Below, piece by piece: positions 6,858-16,133 of a DNA stretch of 25,539 bases. The notes below the pieces were generated by a model. That model ran no database searches. It worked only from the letters and a program-made list of their open reading frames with translations, and was not told the origin of the DNA. The translations under genes were made by a program, and so were the position numbers. Each line of letters begins with the position of its first letter. The stretch's first letter is position 1. The stretch comes from JAKASV01 sp964595035 (GTDB lineage Bacteria; Babelota; Babeliae; Babelales; Vermiphilaceae), in assembly GCA_964595035.1 (NCBI GenBank), contig CAZQNW010000009.1:1-25539 (forward strand). The letters run 5' to 3'.

Positions 6858-8339
6858 TTAATGTGTTAATGGAACCGTTTTTCCGAGCAATGTTCCCCAG
6901 GCATTATTGGATGCAAAAACTGTCCTTGGATATGATGGATGAATTCTTTGTTCCGGGAAGTAAATAGATATTCCTCTAGCTTGTGCTAGGTTTTTTCCTG
7001 TGACATTTTCAATGATAAGTTTTTCTATAATGTTTTTACCTTCCTCAAGTTTGATATTAAGCAAGTGTTTTAATCTGTTGCCTTCTTGCTCATTGTTGCA
7101 GATAAATAAAGGGATATTAGTTTGTAGGTTTCGGTAAAAATGGTGTAAATCGATATATTGTGGTGTATCAAAGTGGGTACACAAGCGGCGGTTTTTGCTG
7201 GTTGCAATTGCCTTTTTTACGCTATTATTTTTTTGTATTTCTAAGCATGATACAAGAATATTAGCAACCGTGTTGATATTGTTTTCCAGATCTTCAATAT
7301 AATCTAAATTAATTGCTGATAGAGTATAATCATTTGTGTGAGGTCCGTATGTTTTTTCATAAACTTTGACAATGTGCCTTGAAAAACTTAGAGGGTCCAT
7401 AGACCCTTGTATGAAGGGATTGAGTATACTTTGGTAATTCCAGCCTGCTCCTAATTCGACCTCTTGGGAGCCAACCATAATGTGTCCGAAATCTTTGATA
7501 ATTGTCGCTACTTCGAGCATCGACATGAGGCATGAGTCAAATCCTATAATATCGATCTTTTTACCGCCCATAACATCATGTTTTATAACCGATAAAGCAT
7601 ACATAAGTTTTTGATTTGTAAGATAATGTCCTGTTGTGTCATCCCAGCAAATACCGCGGAGTAAGAAATATCCTGTTGCATTATTATCAGGTGAGCAAAC
7701 AAGATCAAGATAATCAATGGAGCGATCAAGTTCTAATTTGCGCGTTTCAGGGTTATAAAAGAAAAGGTTAGTTGCCTGTATTCTTTTATTGCCGAGAGGA
7801 TCAACAATACCTGTACCATGATCCCAAAAAACAAGCATATAATGCTTTGCAGGAAATGTTTCTACAGCAAAGGACATAAATTGTATGAGTGATTCAGGAT
7901 TGCCGCTATCAAGCATTTGGTTGTCTGTGTTAAATTGCAATACTTTATCTTTTTCTACATAAAAGTGTGAGCATATTTTTTTGTTGTTAGACTTAATATC
8001 AAGGTGGGCAACAATATTTATCGAGTTAGTTGATCCTATAGCAGACATTTGACGTATATTACGAATTGCGTAATGTGCAAGATCATTATCTGCGGCCATA
8101 TAGAGAGCTAATGTGAAGTCTTTTTTTTCGCGTGGTTTAAAGTCTGATGTTTTTGGTATTCGTGTTATAGGTATTGAGTCCAGAGAGATATTGTCATCAT
8201 ACATATCTTTAATAAATGTCGAGTATTGATCGCTATGTTCGGATATATTTTCTTGGCTTGCACACACGAAAGAGACGATGAAAAACAGCAAAAGAAAAAT
8301 ACTGCGTAATAAGGCGTTCTTTTTTATGGACTTCAACAT
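6858..8339 (-). CDS. Exported clostripain-like (C11) cysteine protease
   Basis: This 493-residue protein starts with a basic stretch and a hydrophobic segment (about 10-26) ending VCAS, which looks like a type I signal peptide. The body matches peptidase family C11: a 'YMAADNDL' segment (80-87), the catalytic His in FWDHGTG (H174) and the catalytic Cys in GFDSCLMSMLEVA (C270). Clostripain-type enzymes usually cleave after Arg or Lys and are often self-activated. Its target cannot be told, and a role outside the inner membrane, perhaps against host proteins, is inference. AAAGGAG lies just upstream of the ATG, a strong ribosome binding site. It is 72 bp downstream of comEC and may share its transcript. 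On the + strand here T and G exceed A and C. Confidence 0.9.
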   Translation of the reverse strand: MLKSIKKNALLRSIFLLLFFIVSFVCASQENISEHSDQYSTFIKDMYDDNISLDSIPITRIPKTSDFKPREKKDFTLALYMAADNDLAHYAIRNIRQMSAIGSTNSINIVAHLDIKSNNKKICSHFYVEKDKVLQFNTDNQMLDSGNPESLIQFMSFAVETFPAKHYMLVFWDHGTGIVDPLGNKRIQATNLFFYNPETRKLELDRSIDYLDLVCSPDNNATGYFLLRGICWDDTTGHYLTNQKLMYALSVIKHDVMGGKKIDIIGFDSCLMSMLEVATIIKDFGHIMVGSQEVELGAGWNYQSILNPFIQGSMDPLSFSRHIVKVYEKTYGPHTNDYTLSAINLDYIEDLENNINTVANILVSCLEIQKNNSVKKAIATSKNRRLCTHFDTPQYIDLHHFYRNLQTNIPLFICNNEQEGNRLKHLLNIKLEEGKNIIEKLIIENVTGKNLAQARGISIYFPEQRIHPSYPRTVFASNNAWGTLLGKTVPLTH

Positions 8340-8411
8340 ACCTACTCCTTTTGTTTTTTGTCATTACTCTTAGGCTACAGGCTCTGACAAAAGCTAAGCA
8401 ATAATTAATTA

Positions 8412-9524
8412 CTAAGTACAATTTTGCATACGTATTTCATTAAACCAGGCAAGCGCGTAAGTTATGCCAAAGCTTAATTGAAAATCCAGTGAAAATAAGA
8501 CGAGTGGATTTGATAAAAGTGTAATGCATGTTACACATGAGAGTGTAGGTATAGTATATGTTTTTATATTTAATATATGTGTACTTTTTATCAGTATAAA
8601 TGTGTATAAAGCTCTACTGAATGGAATGCTTGGCCAAGAAAGAAGGTTATACAAAAGTACCAATAAAAGCATACATAGTTGACGGATGATCCATGGTAAT
8701 GGTATATAACTCAAAATAAACATCCAAATTGAGACAAAAATTAATAAATGAAGTCCAGATCGCGCAATGTAATGAAGAATACCCCAATAATTGAGGTGTT
8801 TTTTAAGATAGACTACTTTCTTTTTTGCTGAGGGATCACCTAAAAATATTGATGAAAAAGCNNNNNNNNNNNNNNNNNNNNNNNNNNNNNNNNNNNNNNN
8901 NNNNNNNNNNNNNNNNNNNNNNNNNNNNNNNNNNNNNNNNNNNNNNNNNNNNNNNNNNNNNTTGAGTGCTGAAACAGATGTTGTTATATGGTTTTTTAAT
9001 AAATATGAGAGATAGTTTTTATTTTTAGGTGTTTTAAAGTGTACGTTTTTTATGAGAATGGTATCTCCTACGCTGATGTTTTCTGTTGAGGGGATATATA
9101 TCAGGAGATGTATATCACGAAAATATTTAACAGATAAATTTTCAGGTGATTGTATTGTTTTAAGCGTACAAATACATGAATATCCCATATACGCTTTTTG
9201 AGAAGGTGTTATAGAATTAATTTTTACGGTGATATCATATTTTTTATTATTTGTTGCGTTGCAAAATTCTGTCTGACTTGTTGTTATATGTGAATATGTA
9301 CCACTGCCCAACAAGAAAGCGGCGCCATAAAATACAATAAAAATTGGTGAACACGCATATAATCGTTTATTAAAAAAAATCGCGCCAACACATAACGTGG
9401 TGATAAAAATATAAAAATAGCAGGTATGATCTGTACGTTGCCACCATATGCCTGTTATAAGTGCTAATGTAAAACAAAAAATAGGATATACAGGAGTTGC
9501 TATAAAAATATGACGCAAATTCAT
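8412..9524 (-). CDS. comEC: ComEC/Rec2-family DNA uptake channel, short and gapped
   Basis: ComEC forms the inner-membrane channel for single-stranded DNA in natural transformation. The N-terminal part has several membrane segments and a soluble DUF4131-like region. After 100 N (8862-8961) the competence domain continues with the GILHYIARSGLHLL segment (family form GxxHLLAISGLH), an SIPFSRA segment and a FQLSFG segment. The protein is about 370 residues, ends in the competence domain and has no C-terminal metallo-beta-lactamase domain. The frame appears to continue across the gap, but the gap length is arbitrary, so a frameshift cannot be excluded. I prefer ATG at 9522-9524: AGG lies 6 bases upstream, whereas it directly abuts an in-frame TTG at 9530. 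Confidence 0.78.
   Translation of the reverse strand: MNLRHIFIATPVYPIFCFTLALITGIWWQRTDHTCYFYIFITTLCVGAIFFNKRLYACSPIFIVFYGAAFLLGSGTYSHITTSQTEFCNATNNKKYDITVKINSITPSQKAYMGYSCICTLKTIQSPENLSVKYFRDIHLLIYIPSTENISVGDTILIKNVHFKTPKNKNYLSYLLKNHITTSVSALXXXXXXXXXXXXXXXXXXXXXXXXXXXXXXXXXXAFSSIFLGDPSAKKKVVYLKKHLNYWGILHYIARSGLHLLIFVSIWMFILSYIPLPWIIRQLCMLLLVLLYNLLSWPSIPFSRALYTFILIKSTHILNIKTYTIPTLSCVTCITLLSNPLVLFSLDFQLSFGITYALAWFNEIRMQNCT
8862..8961. other. Assembly gap inside comEC
   Basis: Exactly 100 N, between the DUF4131-like part and the competence domain. The family normally has some tens of residues here, so the missing sequence is probably coding. Finding the two halves of one gene on either side supports the contig order. 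Confidence 0.95.
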
Positions 9525-9702
9525 TGACAACCTATGAAATAAATTTATGGATATTGCTGTTTAATATACACAATATTTACTGATTTTAAAAGTCTGTTTG
9601 ACCATCATATTGTACGTGTGCAATTTCATAAACTTGAATCATATGCATAGATACTATATGTTGAAGATGTTTAAATAGTATTGAAAAAAGAAAGAGTTTT
9701 AT

Positions 9703-10440
9703 ATGAAAAATCCCTTCAAGCGCGGAACGGCTTGTTCAATTTTAGAGATACATTCAATAGATTCAGTATTAGATCATATACAAGGCAAGGATTCATTAGT
9801 TATTTTTGACATCGATAATACACTTGTTCATACAGAACAAGAGATAGGTAGTGATGCATGGGCTTATTGGATGGTACAGCAGAAATTAAAACAAGGAATG
9901 TTACCATCACAAGCAATAAACTACATGTTTGATTTGTTTTGCTATGTACATGACCATATTGAAGTTTTTCCGGTCGAAGAACAAACGGTTCATGTATTGC
10001 ATACTCTCAAGGAACGAGATATTCCTACAATTTGTTTAACAGGGCGGCCAAGTCGTATGATCGATAGAACACTAGAGCAATTGAAAAATGCCGGTTGTGA
10101 ACTGAATTCCCCGGAACGATTTACTAAACCTATATCATTTACCATAAAACAGCAGGTTGAATTATCACAAGGAGTTATCTGTGGAGGTATTCATGATAAG
10201 GGGGATGTACTTTCAATGCTCGTTGATACGTTATCTTATCGTTTACCTGAAACGGTTATTTTTATTGATGATAAAAAATCATGCGTTGAATCTATAGCTA
10301 AAACCTGTTCTGATCGCAGTGCTGCATATACAGGGCTAAGGTACGGTTTTTTGGATGATAAATCCTCAAAATTTGATCCTAAAAAAGCTGAAGAACAGCT
10401 GTCTGAATTACTGAAATTATACGTGTTTACAAAAAGTTAG
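9703..10440 (+). CDS. DUF2608 family HAD-like phosphatase
   Basis: This 245-residue protein resembles the DUF2608 family, a branch of the HAD hydrolases found often in Legionella, chlamydia-like and other protist-associated bacteria. HAD motifs are present: FDIDNTL with the nucleophile D36 and acid D38, LTGR (T113), a Lys in HDKGD (K166) and FIDDKKS (D189, D190). A phosphohydrolase is therefore likely, but the substrate is unknown. Many family members carry a signal peptide; this one has none obvious, so it may be cytoplasmic. It is divergent from comEC across a 170-bp region. AAAGAG before the ATG is a modest ribosome binding site. Confidence 0.85.
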   Translation: MKNPFKRGTACSILEIHSIDSVLDHIQGKDSLVIFDIDNTLVHTEQEIGSDAWAYWMVQQKLKQGMLPSQAINYMFDLFCYVHDHIEVFPVEEQTVHVLHTLKERDIPTICLTGRPSRMIDRTLEQLKNAGCELNSPERFTKPISFTIKQQVELSQGVICGGIHDKGDVLSMLVDTLSYRLPETVIFIDDKKSCVESIAKTCSDRSAAYTGLRYGFLDDKSSKFDPKKAEEQLSELLKLYVFTKS

Positions 10441-10472
10441 AGTTAAAGGCTGGCTATTATCATACACTTTTA

Positions 10473-10481
10473 TGATATAAT
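10473..10481 (+). promoter_or_regulatory. Extended -10 promoter for the M16 peptidase gene
   Basis: TGATATAAT is a perfect TATAAT with the extended TGN element, 69 bases before the ATG of the M16 gene. No clear -35 is present. The ribosome binding site AAAAGGA is at 10537-10543. Confidence 0.5.
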
Positions 10482-10550
10482 TTGTTCAAGATTGTACGAT
10501 TTTTTAATTGAATATATAATCCATGAATAATAGTCCAAAAGGAATGAGCT

Positions 10551-13286
10551 ATGCGCTTTAGTGTTATTGCTCGAATTTTTTTTGTTGCTGTATTAGTGGG
10601 TATAACAGGGGATAATTATATGAACATGATGTGTTGCGCTGGGTCCGGTTTTACTGGATATGTCCGTAAAAAAATCCTTAATAATGGCTTAACAGTGCTT
10701 GTCAGATCGTCTCATGCTATTCCAAAAGTTTGTGTTGAGATTTGGTATAAAGTTGGCTCAAAAAATGAAAAAACCGATCAGAAGGGCATAGCTCATCTTA
10801 TAGAACATATGGTCTTTAAAGGAACAACAGGGCAAAATTCATTAAATTTATCCGAGTCGGATATAAACGTTATAGTTCATACACTTTCAGGTAGTTGTAA
10901 TGCTTTTACGTCGTATGATTATACAGGGTATCTGTTTAATTTTCCTACACATCATTGGCCTATGGCATTAAAAATTGTTGCCGATTGCATGAAACATTGT
11001 GCGTTTAAAGAAGAGCATCTTAATTCTGAACTGAAAGCTGTTATACAAGAATTAAAGATGTATAAAGATAATTACGTAAGTTATTTAGTGGATGCAATGC
11101 TTGCTTCAATATTTGCGGGGCATCCATACCATGATCCTGTTATTGGTTATAAACATAATCTTTGGTCTTTTCATACACATGATTTAAAGAATTTTTATGA
11201 AAAACATTATGTTCCTAATAACGCAGTTCTCGTGGTTGTTGGTGACGTTGAACCTGAAGAGGTTTTTACGTTAGCAGAACAAGAATTTGGAGATATTCCA
11301 GCTGATTATTCATATAAACATGAGTCATTTCCATTTATACCGGATATTATTTCAAAAAATGTTACTTTGTATCGTGATATCCAGCAACCAATAGCAACAT
11401 CATTGTATATAATTCCCGGAAGTTCGGCAGGAAAAGATAGTCGTATTGATGTTATTTCCTGGATATTAGGAGAAGGCAAAGGCTCACGTCTCCAAAGACG
11501 TTTGGTTGATGAATTACAATTGGTAACATCTTTAGCTGTTTATCACGTGGATCTTTTTGATCATGCCTTGTTCGGTATATTATTTGAACCAAAAAATGTC
11601 GATGATATAGTCAGTATACATAAAATTATTCAAGAAGAGATCGACGACTTAGTATGCAACGGATTTAAGCCAGGGCAATTAGAGCGTGCGGTTAAAAATG
11701 CTCAAGTTCGTTTGTATGATACGTTCCAAGATTTACAGCAGCAAGCTACTGATATTGGAAAATATTATTTAGCTACGGGAAATCCTGACTATATTTTTAC
11801 GTATTTGCAAGAGCCATTGGATGTTATTGGTAAAGATATTATAGATATTTGTTCTGAATATATGCGTGCTGCTGTTATGCATAAGGGATTGGTATTACCA
11901 ATTACCGAAAAAGAAAAGAAGTATTGGGTTGCTTTACAAGAAGAATCTGATGCGCAAGATAATGTAATCTTATCTTCTCGCGAACGTGATAGTGCAGTTG
12001 AATCGGCTCACTATGCAAAAAATATTACTGTTTCAAAACCAAAGGATTTTAAATTTCCTCGGGCTCGCAAGGTTTTACTTGAAAATGGTAGTACGTTGTT
12101 ATATTGTCAAAATTCAACAACTCCAAAAATTGATATATTGCTAGATTTTAAGATGAGATATTACTCGGATCCTGAACAGAAGCAGGGGCTATGTAATTTC
12201 ATGAATCGACTTATAATGGAAGGAACAACTCATTATACAGCACCTGAACTTGCGGATGCGATTGAGTCTCATGGTATTTCATGTAGAGCTTTTCCCGGTG
12301 GTATGTCTCTAAGTATGCTTAAAACTGATTTTCATTATGGCTTAGGATTATTACGGGAAATTCTTGAACATGCAACCTTTAATCCGGAATCTATTGAAAA
12401 GATTAGAGAACAAGTACTTGCGGATATTAAAAGTTTTTGGGACGAACCTAGTTCATTTGCCGGACAACTTGTACGAAATATAATTTATAAAGGACATCCG
12501 TATAGTCGTGATGTGTTGGGTTCTAAAGAAAGTATTATGTCAATCACACGAGATGATATTGTAGATTGTTACAAAAAGTACATAACTCCTGATGGTATGA
12601 GAATTGCCGTAGTGGGAGACCTTGAAGGAATAGATACTGAACAAAGTATAAAAAATGCCCTTGGTTCATGGCGTGGAAAACGAGCTAAAGAAACAGAATT
12701 TCCTCCTTTAGAGATAATTAAAGCTCACGAAATTGATTATCCTATAAACCGTGATCAGGTTGTCTTATGTATTGCTGGCCTTTCTGTAAGCCGTACAGAT
12801 GATGATTTTGATAAGTTATACTTATTTGATCAAATTTTTGGTAGCGGTGTGTTAGGTTCAATGGCATCGCGATTGTTCCAATTACGTGAACAATCCGGTC
12901 TTTTTTATACTGTTCAGGGTGGTGTTACGGTACAATCTAATGAACAGCCGGGAATGGTGTTTATTAAAACCATCGTATCATTGGATAGGCTCAAAGAAGC
13001 TCAGCAACTTCTTCATGATTTGATTGATACGGTTGCAGATTCAATTGAAGAATACGAATTACAAGAAGCGAAACGAGCTATACTTAATGCGTTAGTTGGA
13101 AATTTTGAAACAAATTTTGGAATAGCAAAATCGTTTATATTCCTTGATAAATATAATTTCCCCGATGACTATTTTGATATGCGTGCTTCTATGCTTGAAC
13201 CAATTACGGTTAATGATGTACGGCAGGCTGTTAAAAAAGTTTTGCGTAATGATCGTCTCATAACATTACGTGTGGGACGCGTGTAA
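10551..13286 (+). CDS. Exported M16 (pitrilysin-like) zinc metallopeptidase
   Basis: This 911-residue protein holds two M16 half-domains in one chain. The N-terminal half carries the inverted zinc motif HLIEH (H82, E85, H86) and a downstream Glu pair seven residues apart (E160, E167) matching E162/E169 of pitrilysin, E167 being the likely third ligand. The C-terminal half (from about 505) lacks HxxEH: the equivalent position reads NFMNR. It is therefore the usual non-catalytic partner that closes the peptide chamber. A hydrophobic N-terminus (about 7-20) suggests export to the periplasm. Such enzymes degrade peptides, often those taken up or left over from targeting. It meets the GrpB-family gene tail to tail with only 3 bp between stop codons. 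AAAAGGA is well placed before the ATG. Confidence 0.93.
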   Translation: MRFSVIARIFFVAVLVGITGDNYMNMMCCAGSGFTGYVRKKILNNGLTVLVRSSHAIPKVCVEIWYKVGSKNEKTDQKGIAHLIEHMVFKGTTGQNSLNLSESDINVIVHTLSGSCNAFTSYDYTGYLFNFPTHHWPMALKIVADCMKHCAFKEEHLNSELKAVIQELKMYKDNYVSYLVDAMLASIFAGHPYHDPVIGYKHNLWSFHTHDLKNFYEKHYVPNNAVLVVVGDVEPEEVFTLAEQEFGDIPADYSYKHESFPFIPDIISKNVTLYRDIQQPIATSLYIIPGSSAGKDSRIDVISWILGEGKGSRLQRRLVDELQLVTSLAVYHVDLFDHALFGILFEPKNVDDIVSIHKIIQEEIDDLVCNGFKPGQLERAVKNAQVRLYDTFQDLQQQATDIGKYYLATGNPDYIFTYLQEPLDVIGKDIIDICSEYMRAAVMHKGLVLPITEKEKKYWVALQEESDAQDNVILSSRERDSAVESAHYAKNITVSKPKDFKFPRARKVLLENGSTLLYCQNSTTPKIDILLDFKMRYYSDPEQKQGLCNFMNRLIMEGTTHYTAPELADAIESHGISCRAFPGGMSLSMLKTDFHYGLGLLREILEHATFNPESIEKIREQVLADIKSFWDEPSSFAGQLVRNIIYKGHPYSRDVLGSKESIMSITRDDIVDCYKKYITPDGMRIAVVGDLEGIDTEQSIKNALGSWRGKRAKETEFPPLEIIKAHEIDYPINRDQVVLCIAGLSVSRTDDDFDKLYLFDQIFGSGVLGSMASRLFQLREQSGLFYTVQGGVTVQSNEQPGMVFIKTIVSLDRLKEAQQLLHDLIDTVADSIEEYELQEAKRAILNALVGNFETNFGIAKSFIFLDKYNFPDDYFDMRASMLEPITVNDVRQAVKKVLRNDRLITLRVGRV

Positions 13287-13289
13287 ACA

Positions 13290-13841
13290 TTACAGCGTGT
13301 TATTTTGTTTCCATATTTTAGCCTTCTGAAAAAGCTCTTTTAAAAAAGGAGTTTTATAGGTGCGATAGGATTGAGATGTTGTGTGGCCATTTTGTAAGGC
13401 TTGCTTTTTAATAGTTTCATATTCATGACAAGCTTCTCGGTGACAGCGTAGGTAATCTCGAATGACAAGATGATCATGCCACAATTGGGATTTATAGTTA
13501 AGGATGGCGAGATTGAATTTTTGTTCTGAGCGTTTTTTCCAATAAGAGCACAGTATACTATCATGTGGTGTATAACTTTGTGTATATTGATGAACATGCA
13601 AGAGATGTATTTCATCTTCGTAAAGCGGCAATGCGTCTATTCCAATTAAAATTCCAATGATTGGCTTTGCCATAAGATTTTCAACAGCAGTGCTGCCATA
13701 ATGTTCTATTGCATATACGCGATTTACATGAAAAATGTTTCTTAAGTGGTTCTGTTCTTGTTCAAATAATTTCTGCCAGTTTGGATTGTAAGATTCAAGA
13801 TAGACTTGTTCATCTGAATATGTAATCTTTTCCATGCACAT
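13290..13841 (-). CDS. GrpB/UPF0157 family protein lacking a key Asp
   Basis: This roughly 183-residue protein matches the GrpB (UPF0157) family, which has a nucleotidyltransferase fold. Visible are 'YNPNWQKLFEQE', 'HYGSTAVENLMAKPIIG', 'HDHLVIRDYLRCH' and a C-terminal 'YRTYKTPFLKEL' segment. In most relatives the second motif reads KPIIDI; here Gly replaces that Asp, so any transferase activity is doubtful. The start is uncertain. I use the ATG at 13839-13841; ATG at 13833-13835 and GTG at 13872-13874 are alternatives, and none has a Shine-Dalgarno site. It follows ldh on the same strand and may be co-transcribed. No function is established for the family. Confidence 0.8.
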   Translation of the reverse strand: MCMEKITYSDEQVYLESYNPNWQKLFEQEQNHLRNIFHVNRVYAIEHYGSTAVENLMAKPIIGILIGIDALPLYEDEIHLLHVHQYTQSYTPHDSILCSYWKKRSEQKFNLAILNYKSQLWHDHLVIRDYLRCHREACHEYETIKKQALQNGHTTSQSYRTYKTPFLKELFQKAKIWKQNNTL

Positions 13842-13905
13842 TTTTACTTTTAGGATGATATGTTTGTATAACACAGAGAACTATACCACCAAAAAGAAGA
13901 AATTT

Positions 13906-14820
13906 TTATTTTTTTATTGGTTTAACCAAATTAAGCAGGTGCCTAGCTGATTTTTCAAGCTCTTGACGTTCAATTTGACTAAGAGGAATAGGAACAAGTT
14001 TTTCTATGCCATGTTCACTTAAAATTACTGGCAAGCTCAGTGAGACTCCGAACTCAGGAATGTAACTTGATAGAGGCAGGGAGCGTCGTTGATTAAATAT
14101 GATACATTCACAAATATCAGCGACACATGCAGCAATACCATAATAAGTAGCATCTTTGCATTCAATAATTTCATAGACGCGTTGTGTAGTTTCTTGGACC
14201 ATTTTATCTAAAATATCATTACTCATTCCGGGATACTGTGTAGCAGGTATTCCTGCTATTGATGCGCATGACCATGCGGCAAATTGTACTTCACCATGAG
14301 CTCCAAGTATATAGGCGTTAATTGATTGTTCAGCGACAGATACGTACTTTGCTATGAGTCCCTTTAACCTTTGTGTATCGAGTAATGTTCCTGTCCCAAA
14401 GACGTGTTCTTTCGGTAATCCTGAAATCTGCTGCGCGCAATATGCCATGCTGTCTACAGGATTGGTTACCATGATTAAAAGAGCATGTTTATTTATAGGT
14501 TGCATTGCTTTGATAATTGATTCTATTACGCTCCAATTAGTCTTAATAAGTTCTTCTCGAGGTTGTCCTGGTTTTTGTCTTGCTCCAGCAGATATAATTA
14601 TTATATCTGCTTGTCCCGCTTCAGATAATGTTCCTTGTCTTAAGCATGATGTACACGAAAAAGATATAGCGTCTGATAGATCTAAAATTTCACCGCGGCA
14701 TCTTTTTTCATCTATATCAACAAGCATTATTTCTGCGGCAATATTTTTCCACATGATAGCATATGCTGTTGCCGCGCCTACTGCACCAGCGCCTATTATA
14801 GCTATTTTTGCATGTCTCAT
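13906..14820 (-). CDS. ldh: L-lactate dehydrogenase
   Basis: This 304-residue NAD-dependent dehydrogenase of the LDH/MDH family reduces pyruvate to lactate and regenerates NAD+. It has the Rossmann motif GAGAVGAATA, the loop GARQKPGQPR, NPVD, the LLDTQRLKG segment (catalytic Asp and substrate-binding Arg) and GAHGE with the catalytic His. The specificity residue in the mobile loop is Gln (position 102 in standard numbering), as in lactate dehydrogenases; malate dehydrogenases have Arg there. AAAGGAG precedes the ATG, a strong ribosome binding site. The gene lies 35 bp after the RING-protein gene on the same strand and is probably on the same transcript, an odd pairing of a metabolic enzyme with a likely secreted protein. 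Confidence 0.9.
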   Translation of the reverse strand: MRHAKIAIIGAGAVGAATAYAIMWKNIAAEIMLVDIDEKRCRGEILDLSDAISFSCTSCLRQGTLSEAGQADIIIISAGARQKPGQPREELIKTNWSVIESIIKAMQPINKHALLIMVTNPVDSMAYCAQQISGLPKEHVFGTGTLLDTQRLKGLIAKYVSVAEQSINAYILGAHGEVQFAAWSCASIAGIPATQYPGMSNDILDKMVQETTQRVYEIIECKDATYYGIAACVADICECIIFNQRRSLPLSSYIPEFGVSLSLPVILSEHGIEKLVPIPLSQIERQELEKSARHLLNLVKPIKK

Positions 14821-14855
14821 TTTTAACTCCTTTTTTTAGTATTGTATTGAGATTG

Positions 14856-16133
14856 TTATTTAGCTATTGGTGCTCTGCATATAGGGCATAATGGCTTAGT
14901 CGTTGTTTTTTCTATATGAGCAATACATTCAGCACAGAATCCATGTCCGCAAGGTAATTCTTTGAGAGCTTTATTTTCTTCTAAACAAACAGGACATCTA
15001 GCAGCTTCTGTCGCTTCTGCTGCTTCATATTGCTTGAGAATTAATTCTTCACCTTGACGTTTTAATAATGGTAGCGTTGCTTTGAGTGTCTTTAATAGTG
15101 AGGATTCAATTGGTCCATGGATTCCTGCTATTGCTTGGCCTTCAACTGCTTGCAGAATGACGGGACGAGGCACCCAATTGTAATTCATTTGAGGATCTCT
15201 CCCTAAAGATCTCTTAGCTATTCTCCAAATATCTAATCCACGAATATATGGAATCTCAATATATATATATCCTTCAGTAGTTTCCGGTCTTACAGGCTTT
15301 CCTTCAGTATTAAATACTTGATTGCTACGTGCGCTTGGTCGTAGGTTAGGACGATATGCTCCATATGTTTGCTCAGATATGAGCCTCATATAGACAGTTG
15401 GATCAATAGGCATAGCTAATGAAGGGACTGTAATTTGAAATGATCGATATTCACCGCGAGCTTCCGGTTGTATAAGAAAAACTGAAAATTCATGATTTTC
15501 GCGGTTATACGAGACCGGAATAATATTGAGGCGATGTGTTGCTGCTACCTCTTGTCGAGTAGGTGCTTGCAATCCAGGTAACATTAATTTGAGAAGTCGC
15601 AAGTATTGAGTGTTTATCGGGTAACTATCGTTTGCGTATATACCGAAAGGGGCTTCTTCTTTGAGTCTCATTATGCTTGATGTAGGAGCCCAAGCAAAAT
15701 TTGTTCCCGGGGCATGTTTTAGTCCTTCCTCAAATAATTGTTGTCCACGAACAAAAGGTATTTCTATAAAGATAAAGCCATCCCGTGAGTCTTCATGTAC
15801 AGGTCTTCCTTCATACGTAAATGCCCGTGTGCTACGGTTAAGTGGTACAAGGCTGTTTGGGTATACGCCAAATGTCTGGTCTGAAAAATAATTCATGTAT
15901 TCTGCAACGTTATCAACATCAAGTAATGAATGTGTAGGAGTTCTAAAAGCAATAAATTCACGATGAGCAGCAGGCTTTATTAAAAGTACAGAGTATTCAT
16001 GTGTTTGTTGGTTATACGAAATAGGTATTAGGTGAAGCCTTTTCATCGGCTCCGCGGCTCCATGTATATATAGTGAATTGGTAACTAATAACAGCGAGGC
16101 ACATGTAAAAACTTTTCTTAGTAAGTTTTTCAT
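14856..16133 (-). CDS. Probably exported RING-finger protein with duplicated novel domain
   Basis: This 425-residue protein has a basic N-terminus and hydrophobic stretch (about 8-25) ending near HGAAEP, a likely signal peptide. Residues 32-188 and 201-357 are two copies of one domain; matching pairs include RLHLIPISYN/RLNIIPVSYN, SDQTFGVY/SEQTYGAY and FIEIPFVRG/YIEIPYIRG, all offset by 169. I do not recognise the domain; its opening strand is faintly NUDIX-like. A C-terminal C3HC4 RING follows: C380, C383, C395, H397, C400, C403, C416, C419. RING domains bind E2 enzymes and act as ubiquitin ligases in eukaryotes, so a host-directed ligase is a reasonable but unproven role. GAAGGG precedes the ATG. 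Confidence 0.88.
   Translation of the reverse strand: MKNLLRKVFTCASLLLVTNSLYIHGAAEPMKRLHLIPISYNQQTHEYSVLLIKPAAHREFIAFRTPTHSLLDVDNVAEYMNYFSDQTFGVYPNSLVPLNRSTRAFTYEGRPVHEDSRDGFIFIEIPFVRGQQLFEEGLKHAPGTNFAWAPTSSIMRLKEEAPFGIYANDSYPINTQYLRLLKLMLPGLQAPTRQEVAATHRLNIIPVSYNRENHEFSVFLIQPEARGEYRSFQITVPSLAMPIDPTVYMRLISEQTYGAYRPNLRPSARSNQVFNTEGKPVRPETTEGYIYIEIPYIRGLDIWRIAKRSLGRDPQMNYNWVPRPVILQAVEGQAIAGIHGPIESSLLKTLKATLPLLKRQGEELILKQYEAAEATEAARCPVCLEENKALKELPCGHGFCAECIAHIEKTTTKPLCPICRAPIAK

Noticed and set aside
13906..14820. Malate dehydrogenase
   Set aside because: The loop residue that selects substrate is Gln, as in lactate dehydrogenases; malate enzymes have Arg.
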